Below, in pieces: positions 12,430 to 24,859 of a DNA stretch of 64,000 nucleotides. Position numbers and translations under genes: made by a program. The notes below the pieces were generated by a model. The model was not told the DNA's origin. It worked only from the letters and a program-made list of their open reading frames with translations, and did not search any database. Where the stretch lies: the NCBI GenBank assembly GCA_030737875.1, contig CM060912.1, positions 461,222,310 to 461,286,309 of the forward strand, in the 5' to 3' direction. Source of the stretch: Allium sativum (Eukaryota > Streptophyta > Magnoliopsida > Asparagales > Amaryllidaceae). Every line of letters begins with the position of its first letter. Position 1 is the stretch's first letter.

Positions 12430-12465
12430 TTCTCCCCCCCTTAAAATAATTTCGTCCTCGAAATT
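12430..12465 (-). promoter_or_regulatory. Element A polypurine tract and preceding stem-loop
   Basis: On the minus strand a stem-loop AATTTCGAGGACGAAATT (12448-12465) is followed by the purine tract TTTTAAGGGGGGGAGAA, which abuts the 3' LTR start TGTAACGACC. The same arrangement occurs in B, C and E. Confidence 0.88.
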
Positions 12466-12878
12466 GCTAAGGTAGGAAACATGGTACAAACTCATTACTT
12501 TTCAACATATTCACTTATGTTGAAATTCAACCCCTCATATTTCAACAAATTAACTCCAACCAAAACTTTTGGTCTTCCTTCATTTGATTCGAATGATCTA
12601 CGATCAATCCACTTATATCCAATCTATATTCCAATAACCCATTCAAATTGATTCTAATCAATTCACTCACTTCGACCCGTTTAACTTGTTTAAGTTAAAT
12701 TTAAATTCCAGAATTCAAATCCCTGGGTTTTTCATTTCAAATTCTTTTGAAATCCCTTAAATATATACATGTATATTGGTTTCCATTTCAAATTCAAAAC
12801 ATTTGAATTTTCAAACAAATTTTCAACAATAACTTTTCTAAGGTAGCAATTCATCACTTAGGAACTCGGAAACGAACA

Positions 12879-12903
12879 CTGATGATGTCGCGACTATCAT
12901 CAG
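12879..12903. repeat. Near-perfect palindrome in element A interior
   Basis: An 8-base stem CTGATGAT/ATCATCAG encloses the self-complementary core GTCGCGAC plus one extra T. It lies about 620 nt downstream of the PBS in element sense. A self-complementary loop on a stem is the usual form of a retroelement RNA dimer-initiation hairpin; that role is inference. Confidence 0.6.
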
Positions 12904-13506
12904 AATTATTTCCCAGCCACTGAAGTGAGTTCAGTGCCTTATTATTTCAAAATCCATTTAAAATCCTTTTCTTTCAAATCTTTTAAAACAAATCTATACT
13001 ATTTTAATATACTTTGAAAAATATTTTTCAACTTCCCAGGATTTTGAATTCTTAACTCTGGTTTGAATTTTATTCTAATTCATCTCATTTGTATATTTAA
13101 TTCCTATACAATTTCTATTTGGTTATAAATAACCATTCTAAATTTATAATCTCATTTGATTATAAAATCAACATCCAACACATCCATATAATAATTCTAG
13201 AAATTATTCTTTCTATATCAAAATAGAAATTTTGGATAAAATTATTTCATTTACCCATTTAAAAACAATATCATGTCGAATTCTCTGTTCAAGTGTTTAC
13301 AAACTCCTATCGACTTCGTGGCGTCCCACGATTCGACCAGAATTCATAAACCACTCAACAGATTAGCCAACACAATATAAAACAACTTTTATATCAATTT
13401 ACAAATACGCTCTCTCGTATATATACACTCAACTCATTCTAGGGTACTACTGACCCTATCTCTAATGAGTACATACCACACAAGCCTAGGTGTTCGCTCA
13501 ACCTAA

Positions 13507-13518
13507 GCTCTGATACCA
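13507..13518 (-). promoter_or_regulatory. Element A primer-binding site
   Basis: Reads TGGTATCAGAGC on the minus strand, complementary to the 3' end of plant initiator tRNA-Met, two bases from the 5' LTR. This fixes the element's orientation. Confidence 0.9.
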
Positions 13519-16054
13519 ACTGAAACGACCCGCAAATCCGTGCTATCGGAGTTGACTAAATACAACACATGTCCAACCCAAATAACACAGAAATACGACT
13601 CATTATTAGAAAGAAGTTAGAGGATGAGAAATAGAAAGAAAGAAATATTAGAATAGAAGAAAACGAAGATCACAACTCACAGCGGAACGAATAAAATATA
13701 TTATATAACATAAGTTTTGAAATACAGAGCTGTTTTGTACATACTTACATACCATCATCAGAGTACACATAACATTTGATTCAGCGGAAGTAACTCTAAA
13801 TAACTAACGTTGAAGCCTCCTTCTTCAAGCTCCTCCAAGTGTATCTGTAAAAGCCTGAAACACTTGACTGCCCGTACAAATTTGGGCACCCAAGAGTTTA
13901 GGAAAACAAAACAAAATAAACTCTGGGTCAGTCAGGGGACTGGTGTGAGTAAACTCCAACCAATTGTTTAACTTTAAAAATCCTTTCAAAAGAAAAGGTA
14001 ATAGTAAGACCAGCCCACACATAAACACGGACGGTTTTTACCTTACTATAACCCAAAACACTTTGATACGAAAATCCAGTGATATTATAATAATGTCTAC
14101 ATCAAGTAAATAACCAAATAGCAGAACGCTTGCATCTCACGCTCCACATATATAATACAAAATCAAAAACCGCATGGCGCTTATCGGAGATTGGATTTCC
14201 AACATGACAAGGTATGGAACCACCTTCCGACTGTGTATCTCTAGAGAGGAATACACTGGGTTCAACAAGAACATCTTGTAACCCGGCCCACACATGACCG
14301 ACCACTCATTTCGCTTGAGTGTATCGAATGTATATCACCAACGGTTGGACTCAAACCACCGTTTCCCGAATGGGCAGAATCGATAGATTTAGAAACAAAA
14401 GGAATTTCTCTAGATAGGTGATTATACACCCTAATGGGTGCGACCCACATAGCCATGCTGCCTGCCCGATTTTTGTCCTTTCCCGGTTGTTGAGGTCTGA
14501 GGCTACGCATACTTACCATTCATTGATAGCACAATCACTTTGAATGCCACATCGTCAGATCCGTTAATCACTAGTTGAGTTTGCACAAATATTCTGGATA
14601 TTATGCTAAGGGATAAATCCGTTGCAACCATATATATTCATACAGACCAACCCATTTGATCATTGGAAATACTCTGTCAGACATTCGTCCATTTACGTTC
14701 GTTCTGGGATTGAACGAAACCGAAGGCACTATTTCTATTTAATAGAAAAGCCCTTGCACTTCACTCCGTCTTCAATATATTCAGCATACTTGGTTCGCAA
14801 CGCTTATGCCGATACGGAGTGGTTCTTTGGATAATAATCCAACCGGTCTCTCCATATTGACAACGATGGTCAAAACTTCGATAGTCTGTGATTTAACTAT
14901 CGAATAAAACAAGTGTTCATCCAAACATATCAAACAAATCACTGGGCTCTTTAATTAATATTTCATTAATTAAATCTCTTTTCCATTTCCCTAACAATAT
15001 TTGTTTACCAAATATTTCAATAATCAATCTTGGCCCTTTACGCTATTTTTGATTTCGTTTCCTTATCGAATTCTATATATCGATATATAGATTTCTAATT
15101 GTCAAATTTCTTAAAAATATTCTAACTTCTTAAATTCCCGGAAAAATTCGCCATAACCTCCCCTGTATCGGGAGCATCGGGAAATTTCAAATAGCATCCC
15201 GGTATCTTCCTCGATCAAAAAGAAAAAGGAAAAGCCAAGCGGCTTGCCGTTACGGCGCATAAAATCTCATATATGAATTAAACATGTACCTTTTTGTCGA
15301 GCATTACGTTTATAAACTCCATATACCTCATCCCATACCTGTCTAACACCTGTTCACCTGTTTTCAATTCAATTCAATACCACCTAATCGTTGAATTCAG
15401 TTTCGCCCATTTATTCTTTAATTAATCATTTCGCCTATTTCACTTCTTTGTTGAACATACATGTTCAAACAAAATATTTAACTCGTTCATAACCAAATTG
15501 AATTTCAATTTCAATTCTAGTTTTCCTTTCCGATTTCGAAGATAAATTTTCAAATCGAATTCACTTATTCAAAGCCCAATATTAATTCAAAATCTCATTA
15601 ACTAATTACTATTCGAATTAGTTAATTCAATTCAATAATCAAAAATCTGATTCCTGTTTCAAAAATCATATTCATTTACACAACTTGAATTCGCATATAT
15701 TTCACAACTCGGCTCTGGAATTTCCTAAATAGAAACTTCGGATTTTCTTGCTTAAAATCCTTTTATAATATTAAATAAACCATAATGGTTTTAAAACGAT
15801 TCTGGCGCTGCTTTTCTGAAAATTTGATTTTGACATAACTCAAAATCTATACGACGAAATTCAGATTTTTCTCTTTCATTTGAAAACTATTATCAAACCG
15901 GTCCTGACGTTTCTTGTTTCCAAGAATTTCGACTTCAATTGAGTCCTGTATATTTAATTGAAGTTCGAATCGCCAATTTACGAACTGCAGCGCTGCGGCG
16001 AGTTCGTTTTAATTATATTTATATATATATATAAACCTTTTTAAACTTCTTTAA

Positions 16055-17085
16055 AATAAATTCAACTCTATTTAACTCAATTTGAATTCTTTGATTCAAA
16101 TTCCAATCTCACTTTGAATTCCATATTCAAATTTCAATCCCTTTCTATTTGATATTCAAATTCAATACTTAAATTTCTATTTGAATTCCCTATATTCAAA
16201 TTCAATACTTGAATTCATTTGAATTCTTTTATTCAAACTCTATTTTTAAATTCCATTTTAACTTCTACATTCCCAATTCTATATTTGAAATTCCTTAGTT
16301 TAAAACTCATTTGAATTCCATATTCAAACCCCATAGATCAAATCCTATTTAAATTCAATTTGAATCTCTTACATTCAAATTTCATTTTCCATTTGAATTC
16401 TAATATTCAAATTCGTTTCCAGCCCCATTTGAATTTCTAATATTCAAATTCCTTATCACCATTTGAATTTCTAATATTCAAATTCATTAACACCATTTGA
16501 ATTTCTAATATTCAAATTCTTTTGAATTCCCTTGAATTCAAATCCCATTTCAAAACCCTTTGGATTTCCTATTTGAAATCCTATTTGAAATTCCATTTCC
16601 CATTTCTACTTTGAAATCCTATTTTCAAAGTTTATTTCAAATTCTATTTTGAAATCTCATATTCAAATTTCTACTTGAATTTCTATATTCAATTCCATTC
16701 AAATTCAATACTCGAATTTCTATTTCAAGTCTCAATTCAAATCTCATATTTAATTTCCATTCAAATTCTCTATTCAAATTTCATATTTCAATTCTTCTTT
16801 GAAATACTATATTTCAAATTCTATTTAATTCTTCTTTGAAATTCTATATTTCAAATTCTATTTTGAAATTCTACATTCAAATCTCTATTTGAATTTCTTT
16901 CTTCGAATTCCTTTGAATTCAAATTTTATTTTAATTTCTTGAATTCAAATTCTATTTTTCATTCTAATCTCGTCTATTCAAATTCTATTTGAACTTCTAC
17001 TTGAATTTCTAATATTCAATCTCCTTTTTTCTTTTCAAATATTTAAACTCTCTTTTAAAATTCAAATGTTACACTCAAATTTCAT
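16055..17085. repeat. Low-complexity array, copy in 5' LTR of A
   Basis: The same array as at 9170-10200, in the same order and almost identical in sequence. Even the irregular unit order is preserved, which fits copying of one LTR during reverse transcription rather than independent growth. Confidence 0.8.
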
Positions 17086-18684
17086 TTGAGTTATATATTT
17101 AAAAATTCCATTTCACATCCTATTTTGAAATTTCATTTCAAATCCCAATTTCACGCTTATATTTCCATTTCTGAATTATCAAATGATAATTCTTTTCACT
17201 TCATTTATAACTTCGTTATTAAAGAACTATTTATAACTTCGTTTAAAAAGAAACTACTTGTTTTATTTTTCAAAACAAGTTTATATTTTTATTTCCATTT
17301 AAAATTCAAATTCTATTTAAAAATAGAATCTTTCCTTTTTAAATCTCACATCTCCTTTTAATTGGCCCAGTGATATTTAAACACACAAAGCAACGAATTG
17401 TTTATTTTTCTAACACATCATATATAACCATATATATGCAAACAAATAAACAAACAGATAATATATTTTTGAGGAATCCAGTTGGATTCCTCCAACCTGT
17501 TTTCCTGCATCCACAGATGTTAGCACATAAATAATACCCATTCTGCTTCGTGGCAGAATATCGCGGTATAGAAGGTCATCCACTAATCATAGCGTGGGGC
17601 GTATAGGGTAATCATCCGCTATGAACTGCGGGCATCCGCTAATGAGACTGCGGGAATCCAACCAATCAATCAACCCAATATATATATATATATATACCTA
17701 AATAACTAATATATATAAAGCAAGCAGAAATCATTCACACAAGCAACAGACAATTATTTTTAATGAAATAAAAATAATTCTAAAGGTGAGTGAGATTTAC
17801 TCACCTGGATTCTCATTCGCCGAATATCCGATTAAAATTTCCTTGTCTCGACTGCGCATCTACTTCGTCTCAAATGAATTTATCACCTATAATTTATTTA
17901 ATTTATTTTAATGATTGATCAATTATTAATTTAAATTAACTAAAATAAATAACTTTCTAGGGATTTTAAATAAATATGTATACCTTATAAATTTTTCATA
18001 CCACTCGACTAATCGATGAACAATGCCTCGAACAACTCCTGAATACTTCGATCATCTCCACCAACTACCATCAGCCCATTACGGCATTTCATCAACCATT
18101 TTACAGACAACTTCCTTCCCCAAATATATCAGCACACGAATTAGCCCTCATCGACACAGTTGAACTCTCCCCTTTTGACAACGCCCCTTTATCGCCGTCA
18201 AAATCCCTTATCCCCAACATCACAGTCATGAACCTCATCAACGAAACCGCGACATTGACTTGGCCTCGATCTCCCTACACTGCAACATTCGCTGTAGCTG
18301 CAAGCGTTACCCGAATCAGATCCAGCCTCTTCTGAAACCGCGGTCACCAAACCCCTCAATCGCTCCCTTCCAGGATAGTCAAAACCCACCTGAGACCCTA
18401 CTGCTCTTAATCGCGACATCACCTTCTCGTCGCTCACTTCCAGTTGTTGAGCTCGACCCCCCCCCCCCACGAAATCATATAGTGAATCGCGATTTCCAAT
18501 TGATCGAAGGATTCGGATCCCTGCCCAGAAGAAAGGAAATGGATATGAGTGCTTGATCTTGATTTTCAGAAATTGGAATCCGAAGTGATGAGCTCGATTT
18601 ATTGAGGAATTCAGATTTCCGATTGAAAGAAAAATAAATGAAGAGGGCTCGAGGATTTTCTGGTTAGAGAACGTAGGCTTGGCT

Positions 18685-18694
18685 CATTTATATA
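18685..18694 (-). promoter_or_regulatory. Element A LTR TATA box
   Basis: TATATAAATG on the minus strand, about 620 bp from the 5' edge of the LTR; the identical site in the 3' LTR is 11801-11810. If used, it implies a short U3 and a transcribed LTR portion of about 5.1 kb. Confidence 0.55.
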
Positions 18695-19312
18695 GTTGCA
18701 AAAGGGAAAACAGGGAGTACGCATCATTAATTCTTCTGTCTTCCTGATATCAAAGTTGGGAGGCCATTTTTTCTGCTCGAGAAAACTTAGGTCTGCTTGA
18801 TTTAGAATTTTAGGGTGGCGCTCGTGAAAGTAGGAAGAGGTCAGCTGATGTATTTGATTTTCTTATATATAATAATTCAAAAATATTTTGTGGTTCTTAA
18901 CTCACACATCCAGAACCACTATTTTACGTAACTATCGACATTTATCTGTTATAACGTTATTCTAAACTCAATGGAATAAATTCTAAAATTTAACTCGACT
19001 GAATAAAATAGATAACAAATTAAATTAACAATTTAAATTAAATTCGATTTAAAATATAAATCGATCTCAAACCATTAAATTCACCGAAAATAAATTATTA
19101 TCATTTTTTTTTCGTTCATGTTCAAACAGAACTGACACTGATTATTTGAATTGTTTTGATTCTGTTTTTAACTTCGATTTCAATTATATTTTGGTCTCGT
19201 ATTTCGATTGTTTGATCGATAACCAAATAAAATACCATTTATATTATAAATTTACTATTTAAACCCATACTAAATATTTAAAATAAATCGACCAAAAATC
19301 TGGGTCGTTACA

Positions 19313-19956
19313 CTTTTAGTTTCTTTCTAATAAATGTAATCTAATTTAGAATTTAATGTTTAAATTCCTAGTAATTGTAATCTATTTTAGAGTTTAAAGT
19401 TTAAATCAATTGAATTCTTTAGTAATAAAAATAAATGTAATCAATGGTTTTAGAAAGAGAAACATATGTTTATGTTTATATGAAAAGAAATATAAAATAC
19501 AAATGAGTTTAAATTTGTACATAGTAGTTAAAGATATTAATTGTTGTTTATTTGATTTATATCCTAATTATCCTTTGTTTCACATTTCATGATCATTCCT
19601 TTTAAACCTCTACGTACTATTACTTTCCCATTTACAACCTACCATCTCATATTGTTGTTTTCCCTTACCATTTATAACCTGCCATTATCTTTAGCTTATA
19701 TTCCAATTATCTCGTTTCCACGGTCATTTACTTTTGAATTTTGAATGAGTGATAAATATTTCAACCTTAGCCTTTTTAAACCATGTTTGATTTATTTGTA
19801 ACTTGCCTAATACAAAGTGGCACCTTAGTTACATAAATCACGTATTTATTCTTTCCTCTCTGTTCTATTTTATATATCATTCAAATTTTTTCAGAAACAA
19901 AACTATGGCCTTCACTTCCCCATTTATTCCCTGTTCTCCTTATATCTACAATCTCC
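19313..19956. other. AT-rich spacer, no gene seen
   Basis: Begins with the CTTTT target duplication of element A. It contains an imperfect ~55-bp duplication near 19330-19420 and short plus-strand frames without recognisable content. Confidence 0.6.
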
Positions 19957-20538
19957 TAGGGTTGTCAATGAATACCCCAAAAATCCGATATCTATCGGAA
20001 ATCATATCCAAAAATATGGAAAATATCTTTTATCTGGCATTATACGAAAAGCGGATACAGATATCCGATATCCGAAAAGTTTTCAGATATGGATATAGTT
20101 ATAGTGGTATCCATATCCAAAAAATATCCCTCCGACTAATAAATGTAATATATATAACTCAAAAAGAAAAAAGGGTTAATAATTTTTTGTGACTGTTAGT
20201 TGTTTTAGTGTTTAATTTTGGAATACTTTTTGATATGCTTATGGATATTAGTATAAAACAATGTTTCATCATCACATTTCTTTATTTCCTGCTTTTTTTT
20301 TACAAAAATTAGCGTAAAAATTATTTTATATTGAACCAAACTTTTTTATTTATACTCTTCAATCTATTAATTACAGGCATAGCGGATAAATATCCGATAT
20401 CCGTCCATATCCGAGAACTAATAAGGTTTGGATATCCGAAAATTAAACAGATACGGATATCCGATATTTGAAAATAATTTTGGATACAGATACGAATATG
20501 ACACTATCCATATCCAAAAGCATCCGTTGACGGCCCTA
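19957..20538. mobile_element. hAT-like MITE, ~582 bp, GATATCCG-rich
   Basis: The ends TAGGGTTGTCAATG and, reverse-complemented, TAGGGCCGTCAACG are imperfect inverted repeats of a common plant hAT type. Flanks share AATCTC (19950-19956 AATCTCC, 20539-20545 AATCTCT), consistent with an 8-bp duplication with a change. Subterminal regions on both sides are dense in ATCCGATATCC and CCATATCC words, likely transposase-binding repeats. The 129-residue plus-strand frame overlapping the left half is a by-product of these repeats. Confidence 0.7.
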
Positions 20539-21719
20539 AATCTCTACACCTGAAAAAAAAAACCACAACATAGCTTCCTCTTCCTTAGAAGTTTCACAAT
20601 ATCTTCTTATAAAGATTTTGTCCATCCTCCTTCTCAAAAGAAAAAAAAAAGATTTTCGATTTGTAATTCGCTGCATAGGATTGTTCGTTGTCCGTGTTTG
20701 TTTCTTGTCTTCATCAAACCATGCAAGGTGAGCATCGCTCCCACGATTAATATTCATATGCTAGAAATTTAACATCATATGAAATGATAATGGTATCAAA
20801 TTCATTTTGTGCTTGTTTGGGTGAAAACTATCTGAATTGTTAGTTTAAAATTGATTGATTAGTTAACTGTTAATTTCATGAATTTTAGTCATTAAGTTGT
20901 TAGTCGCAATTTTATGAATTATTAGTTGAAACCGATTTGAATTATTAGTTGTTAAATAAATTTAATTGTTGATTTAATCATATGAAATGATATTGTAATT
21001 TACCTGAAATAGTTGTTGATAATTTACCTGAAATAACTGTTGATAACTTGATGTAATAGTGGTTTTGAATTTATGTATTTCAATTATGGTGATTGCTATA
21101 TATTTGTTGTTTTGATCATTTATCACCCCTACTACCGTATTGGCAAGTTCCCGACATTATATGAAATTTTATGGAAATGTTGATATGGGTTAAATGTGAT
21201 ATACCAAGATTTTCGATTAAATGAATGGATTTAGAAATTTAGTTGAAAATTTTAAATTTGAACTTGTGTTTAAACTTGGAAATTAAGCTTGAAATTTTTG
21301 TTTTTAATAAAAGAAAAGATTTAGCGGAATGATTGAATTTAATTTTAGATATAGTGATCCAATTTGATATTTAATTTAAAAATTAAATTTGTTGATTTAA
21401 AGGTTAAATTCAATCTTAAAAGATTTGAACTGATTGGGTTATTTAGATTTAACTAAATGGGAAGAATTAAGTTTATGAATGAATTTTGAAAACGAATCTT
21501 CTTGAAATATAGAAATTGAATTTGATGTTAAAACTAATATATGACATGGTATTGGGATTTGAAGCTTAACTTTGAATATTAAGTCTATTTTTGGAAACGA
21601 TGGTGAAGACTAGATTGAAATGAACAAATTAATAAAATGAGATATGATGTGAGGATCTTGAAAATATTCTTGTGTTAAATTACTTGTACATGTCACCTAA
21701 TTATTTCATGTTTGTTGAT

Positions 21720-22090
21720 TTTATTTGCATAAGAATATTAATCCTGACTCAAGGTGTGTTTTGGATGAAATGCTCGGGTCAGACCCGAGTGTTTCAGATC
21801 TAAAAATTTCAGCTATCGAAGTTAGAGACACGTGAAGATGCACGCGCATAGATTTGACAAAATCTGTAAAATTATAATTTATTTTATTTTAAAGCTATGT
21901 ATTTTGCGCTGTGTAAATTATTGAGTAACTCTGATATTTTGCTTAAAATTTATTCCACCGCATGTTATTGTGTTTAGTGATTCTATGTATTGATTCCGTT
22001 AAACCTCATAAGCAATAACAATCTCTCGTTTCGAACGGTTTGAGTTGGTTTAATACTGACCTGATGCGGTCGAAAAGGCAGGTCATTACA
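21720..22090 (+). repeat. Probable fragment of an unrelated LTR
   Basis: The stretch ends GGCAGGTCATTACA, the mirror of a TGTAATGACC-type gypsy LTR start, and has a CCACCGCATGTTATTGTG segment at the position where other LTRs here have CCGCTG. No opposite end, PBS or PPT is visible, so it would be a truncated solo LTR. Confidence 0.35.
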
Positions 22091-23071
22091 ACCAAGATAG
22101 TGGCCATCGTCTACCACTGAGCAAGCAACAATTGGAAAAATTGGCTTCATTGCAGTTTGTGGGGATACAACATTAACCACTGCTAGTCTTCAAAAGCATT
22201 ATGAGTAGCAACATGAGTAGGTGGCTTAGGGGGAAGGCTGCCGCTGAAAATGGCTTCGGTGGAGATAACAACTTAGAAGAGGAGAGAGAAAACGAGTAGT
22301 AAAGTAAATAACAACAAAATCAAGAAAAATAACTATTAAATAAAAAAGTTATTTAATTTTCAAATTTCATGAAATTCATCACAATCATGAAAGTCTAAAA
22401 TGAAAGGTATGCAAGTATAAAATTGAAAGGGGAGGGGAGAGAATGTATGTGTAATAGTTTCTTAGGAACGTTCATGTTTAGCTAATGTTTAACATGGCTA
22501 GAATTTAGAATAAATCTTGAATTTAAATATTTATTTAAATTTATTTATTTTTACTAAGATTGGATATGTGAAATAAATAACGTTATGTAAGTATGATAAT
22601 ATTTGAATTTATTATTAATTTTATAATAAATTTATTTGTTTTATGAATGTTACCATGTAACAATTTAATTTAAACCTTTTTTAAACTTTTACTGGAGTAA
22701 ATAACTCTTTCGATAAATTTCAGGTTTCTTAGTTATTGAAAAAATTCCTTGGATATGTAAATGACGTATTTGTACTTGAAATATTATTATTCAAGTTTTA
22801 AATTTAAAAGATTACATGAAAATATTGGTAATGATTTTGAAATAATTGGATATGACTGTAGAGTATGAAGGATTTTGTTTAAAATAACTAAAAATAGAAC
22901 AAGAAAACATAAAAATTTCGAGAATATGTAGGATGCAAATGAAAGTATTACAAGAGATTAAAAGAAGTAGATATTTTATAATTATATAATACGATTTGAG
23001 TTTAAAAGTCACTACTACCACATGTGTGCATGTTCCAAATCAAAAAATCAAAAAAATTAATATCTTGAGTT

Positions 23072-23082
<11 letters not shown>

Positions 23083-23116
<34 letters not shown>
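23083..23116. repeat. TA dinucleotide microsatellite
   Basis: Uninterrupted AT repeat of about 17 units preceded by CATACATACATA. Confidence 0.95.
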
Positions 23117-23120
<4 letters not shown>

Positions 23121-24675
23121 GCATGTCTATTATGCGAGTGGTAATTTAAGGAGGAATAATTCAGTTTCTATATCACTGTGGAAATCAGGGTTATTGAACC
23201 AACCTGAGTATATGTTTTATTGAGCATTATTCACTTTTTCACATATAAAATTTATGACTTTTACTTCTTTTATTTCTTTTATTTAAAATACTGGGCAAAA
23301 GATCATGTTAAGTCAAAATAAATGATGAAGTTTCTCATTTTGACAATAGTTTTATCATTAGTCGCCATCCTAGTAGCTTTTACTAATGAGTTTATCGACT
23401 ACGTTAACACTTAAAGTTGGTTTGTTTGAAATTAAATTAGTGATTACTCATACTTCGCTAATTTTAGGTCAAATATTAAAGATTATGCTTGATTTATATC
23501 AAATAATAATCCTATTTTTATGGTAGTTTGCACATAATCATTTGCCGAAAAGTGATTGAAACACCCCACCTCCGTTAAGGTCACTCACAAAGGGAATGCC
23601 TTAACTTTGGTGGAGGTTTATAAGTAAAAGCCACAGATAAACTCAAGACAGATATAAATACACATATTTTAAACAGCGGAAACCAAACAGACTTTTATTT
23701 CATCAATACGTGTTCAAATAAAACATTCCATAATTATCTCAAAATACTTCCAACATTACAACCTCATTACTGTCTTGATTATTAAAGAAGCATAAAACAT
23801 AAATAGAGTGACAAAAATCCCCATAGTGATATCCAAAGCCATAATCCGAGCAAAAGAGATCCAAATCATACATCTTCATTCTTGGAGCTTGAAAAGATTC
23901 TGACTGAGCTGAGTTGTTTCCTCCCGATGGACCTGGGGGGGGGGGGAAACGAAAGAAAAGAAGACGAAAAGAAAATAGAGTCAGACATAAAGCCTGAGTA
24001 AATCTAGTAACTCTTCAGTATGTGAATAATAAAAGGGAATGATAGATATAAACTAAAAACAGGAAAGTGTCACAAGCTAAGGAAGTGTCGAATGTACTAT
24101 CGCACGCATATTATATCTCTGCACCTACTTGAGCTTACTTTAACTTGCACTCCATGCTGAGAATGAAGTGATCCCCATTTTTATTTAAAGATCGGCTCCT
24201 ACTCGCGTAAACATGTGTCACACGGCCCCCAAGAATTATAGATACCTATGCTGGTCCCACCATGGGGTGTATCAAGACCCATGGTGGCGGCCCCGACACA
24301 AATTCTAGAAGGCATAGGTTATACTACTGGTGCCCCCAGTCCTTGTTTGTCTGCTCCGGAGTGTGTGCACGCCCGCACCCCGTTAGAACCTACACTGTTG
24401 CACCCACCGCCGTCGCTTTGACCGCTTACAATCAACCCAATAATCGTGCCCCACCCTGCCTAGTTTCAGGGTACCATGATACATAGCTTGGGTTACTACT
24501 GAAACGTGTCCCTCATTACCAGGATTTTCTAGTCAAACATGTTAAATGGTTAAGTGTCTGTGTTTACCTAACCCCATCCATCAATTCTTGTTAACATGTT
24601 GAATTTGGTTAAGTGTTATAGTTGACTTAACCCTACCATCTGTCCTTAGCCTCTTAGAGCACCAGACCACTCACA

Positions 24676-24859
24676 TTAGATATGTATTGCTATGGTTACT
24701 GGATGTGCCGGTCGGTTCCGGGCAGGTTTACACCGTAGCTAAGTCTAACCTCGGGTCATTATTGGGCTCAATGCTTAACCACCCACATTGGATAGGTGTT
24801 GTTGTGACTACTGGACAGTCGGGCGGGTCCGGGCAGGTTTACATCACAACTCAATCCAA
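24676..24859 (-). repeat. Two tandem stem-loop modules (B 3' LTR)
   Basis: Module 1 (24676-24748) pairs TTAGA with TCTAA and GCTATGGT with ACCGTAGC. Module 2 (24788-24859) pairs TTGGAT with ATCCAA and GTTGTGA with TCACAAC. Both enclose the same loop, in element sense GTAAACCTGCCCGG then ATCCAGTA or GTCCAGTA. See the finding on covariation. Confidence 0.85.

Larger units (their letters stand above)
12430..13520 (-). other. Element A interior, non-coding
   Basis: The 1.09 kb between the LTRs contains a PBS at one end and a PPT at the other. No open frame of 60 codons is present, and I recognise no zinc knuckle, protease, RT or integrase motif on either strand. A near-perfect palindrome lies at 12879-12903. 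The interior may hold packaging and dimerisation signals only. Confidence 0.85.
6633..19312 (-). mobile_element. Element A: complete gene-free LTR retrotransposon with ~5.8-kb LTRs
   Basis: A 12,680-bp element bounded by the 5-bp target duplication CTTTT (6628-6632 and 19313-19317). Plus-strand LTR ends are TGAAACGACCC and GGGTCGTTACA. The element is on the minus strand: a TGGTATCAGAGC primer-binding site adjoins the right LTR and a purine tract adjoins the left LTR. The interior is 1,091 bp with no gag or pol. The end sequence and the pre-PPT hairpin match the Ty3/gypsy elements B, C and E, so it presumably depends on enzymes from a gypsy relative. The LTRs differ by only about 15 substitutions plus short-repeat length changes by my hand count, so the insertion is recent. 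Confidence 0.93.
13521..19312 (-). repeat. Element A, 5' LTR (5,792 bp)
   Basis: Upstream LTR in element orientation, next to the primer-binding site; it would drive transcription leftward. It matches the other LTR almost base for base. Differences I noted include G/A and T/C changes near 14507, 14847, 14992 and 17853, AT-dinucleotide length changes near 16020 and 17690, and a C-run of 12 instead of 13 near 18458. Confidence 0.93.
20539..23556. other. AT-rich intergenic DNA, no gene seen
   Basis: About 3 kb with no convincing coding sequence. A less AT-rich part at about 21960-22280 includes a probable LTR end (listed) and a minus-strand 65-residue frame I cannot identify. A TA microsatellite lies near 23100. 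Confidence 0.6.

Noticed and set aside
6633..19312. A simple segmental tandem duplication of 5.8 kb
   Set aside because: TG/CA ends, PBS and PPT at the inner edges and an exact 5-bp target duplication at the outer edges show that these are LTRs.
20041..20110. Clustered GATATCCG words as a regulatory operator
   Set aside because: They are subterminal repeats of the hAT-like MITE and recur at both of its ends.
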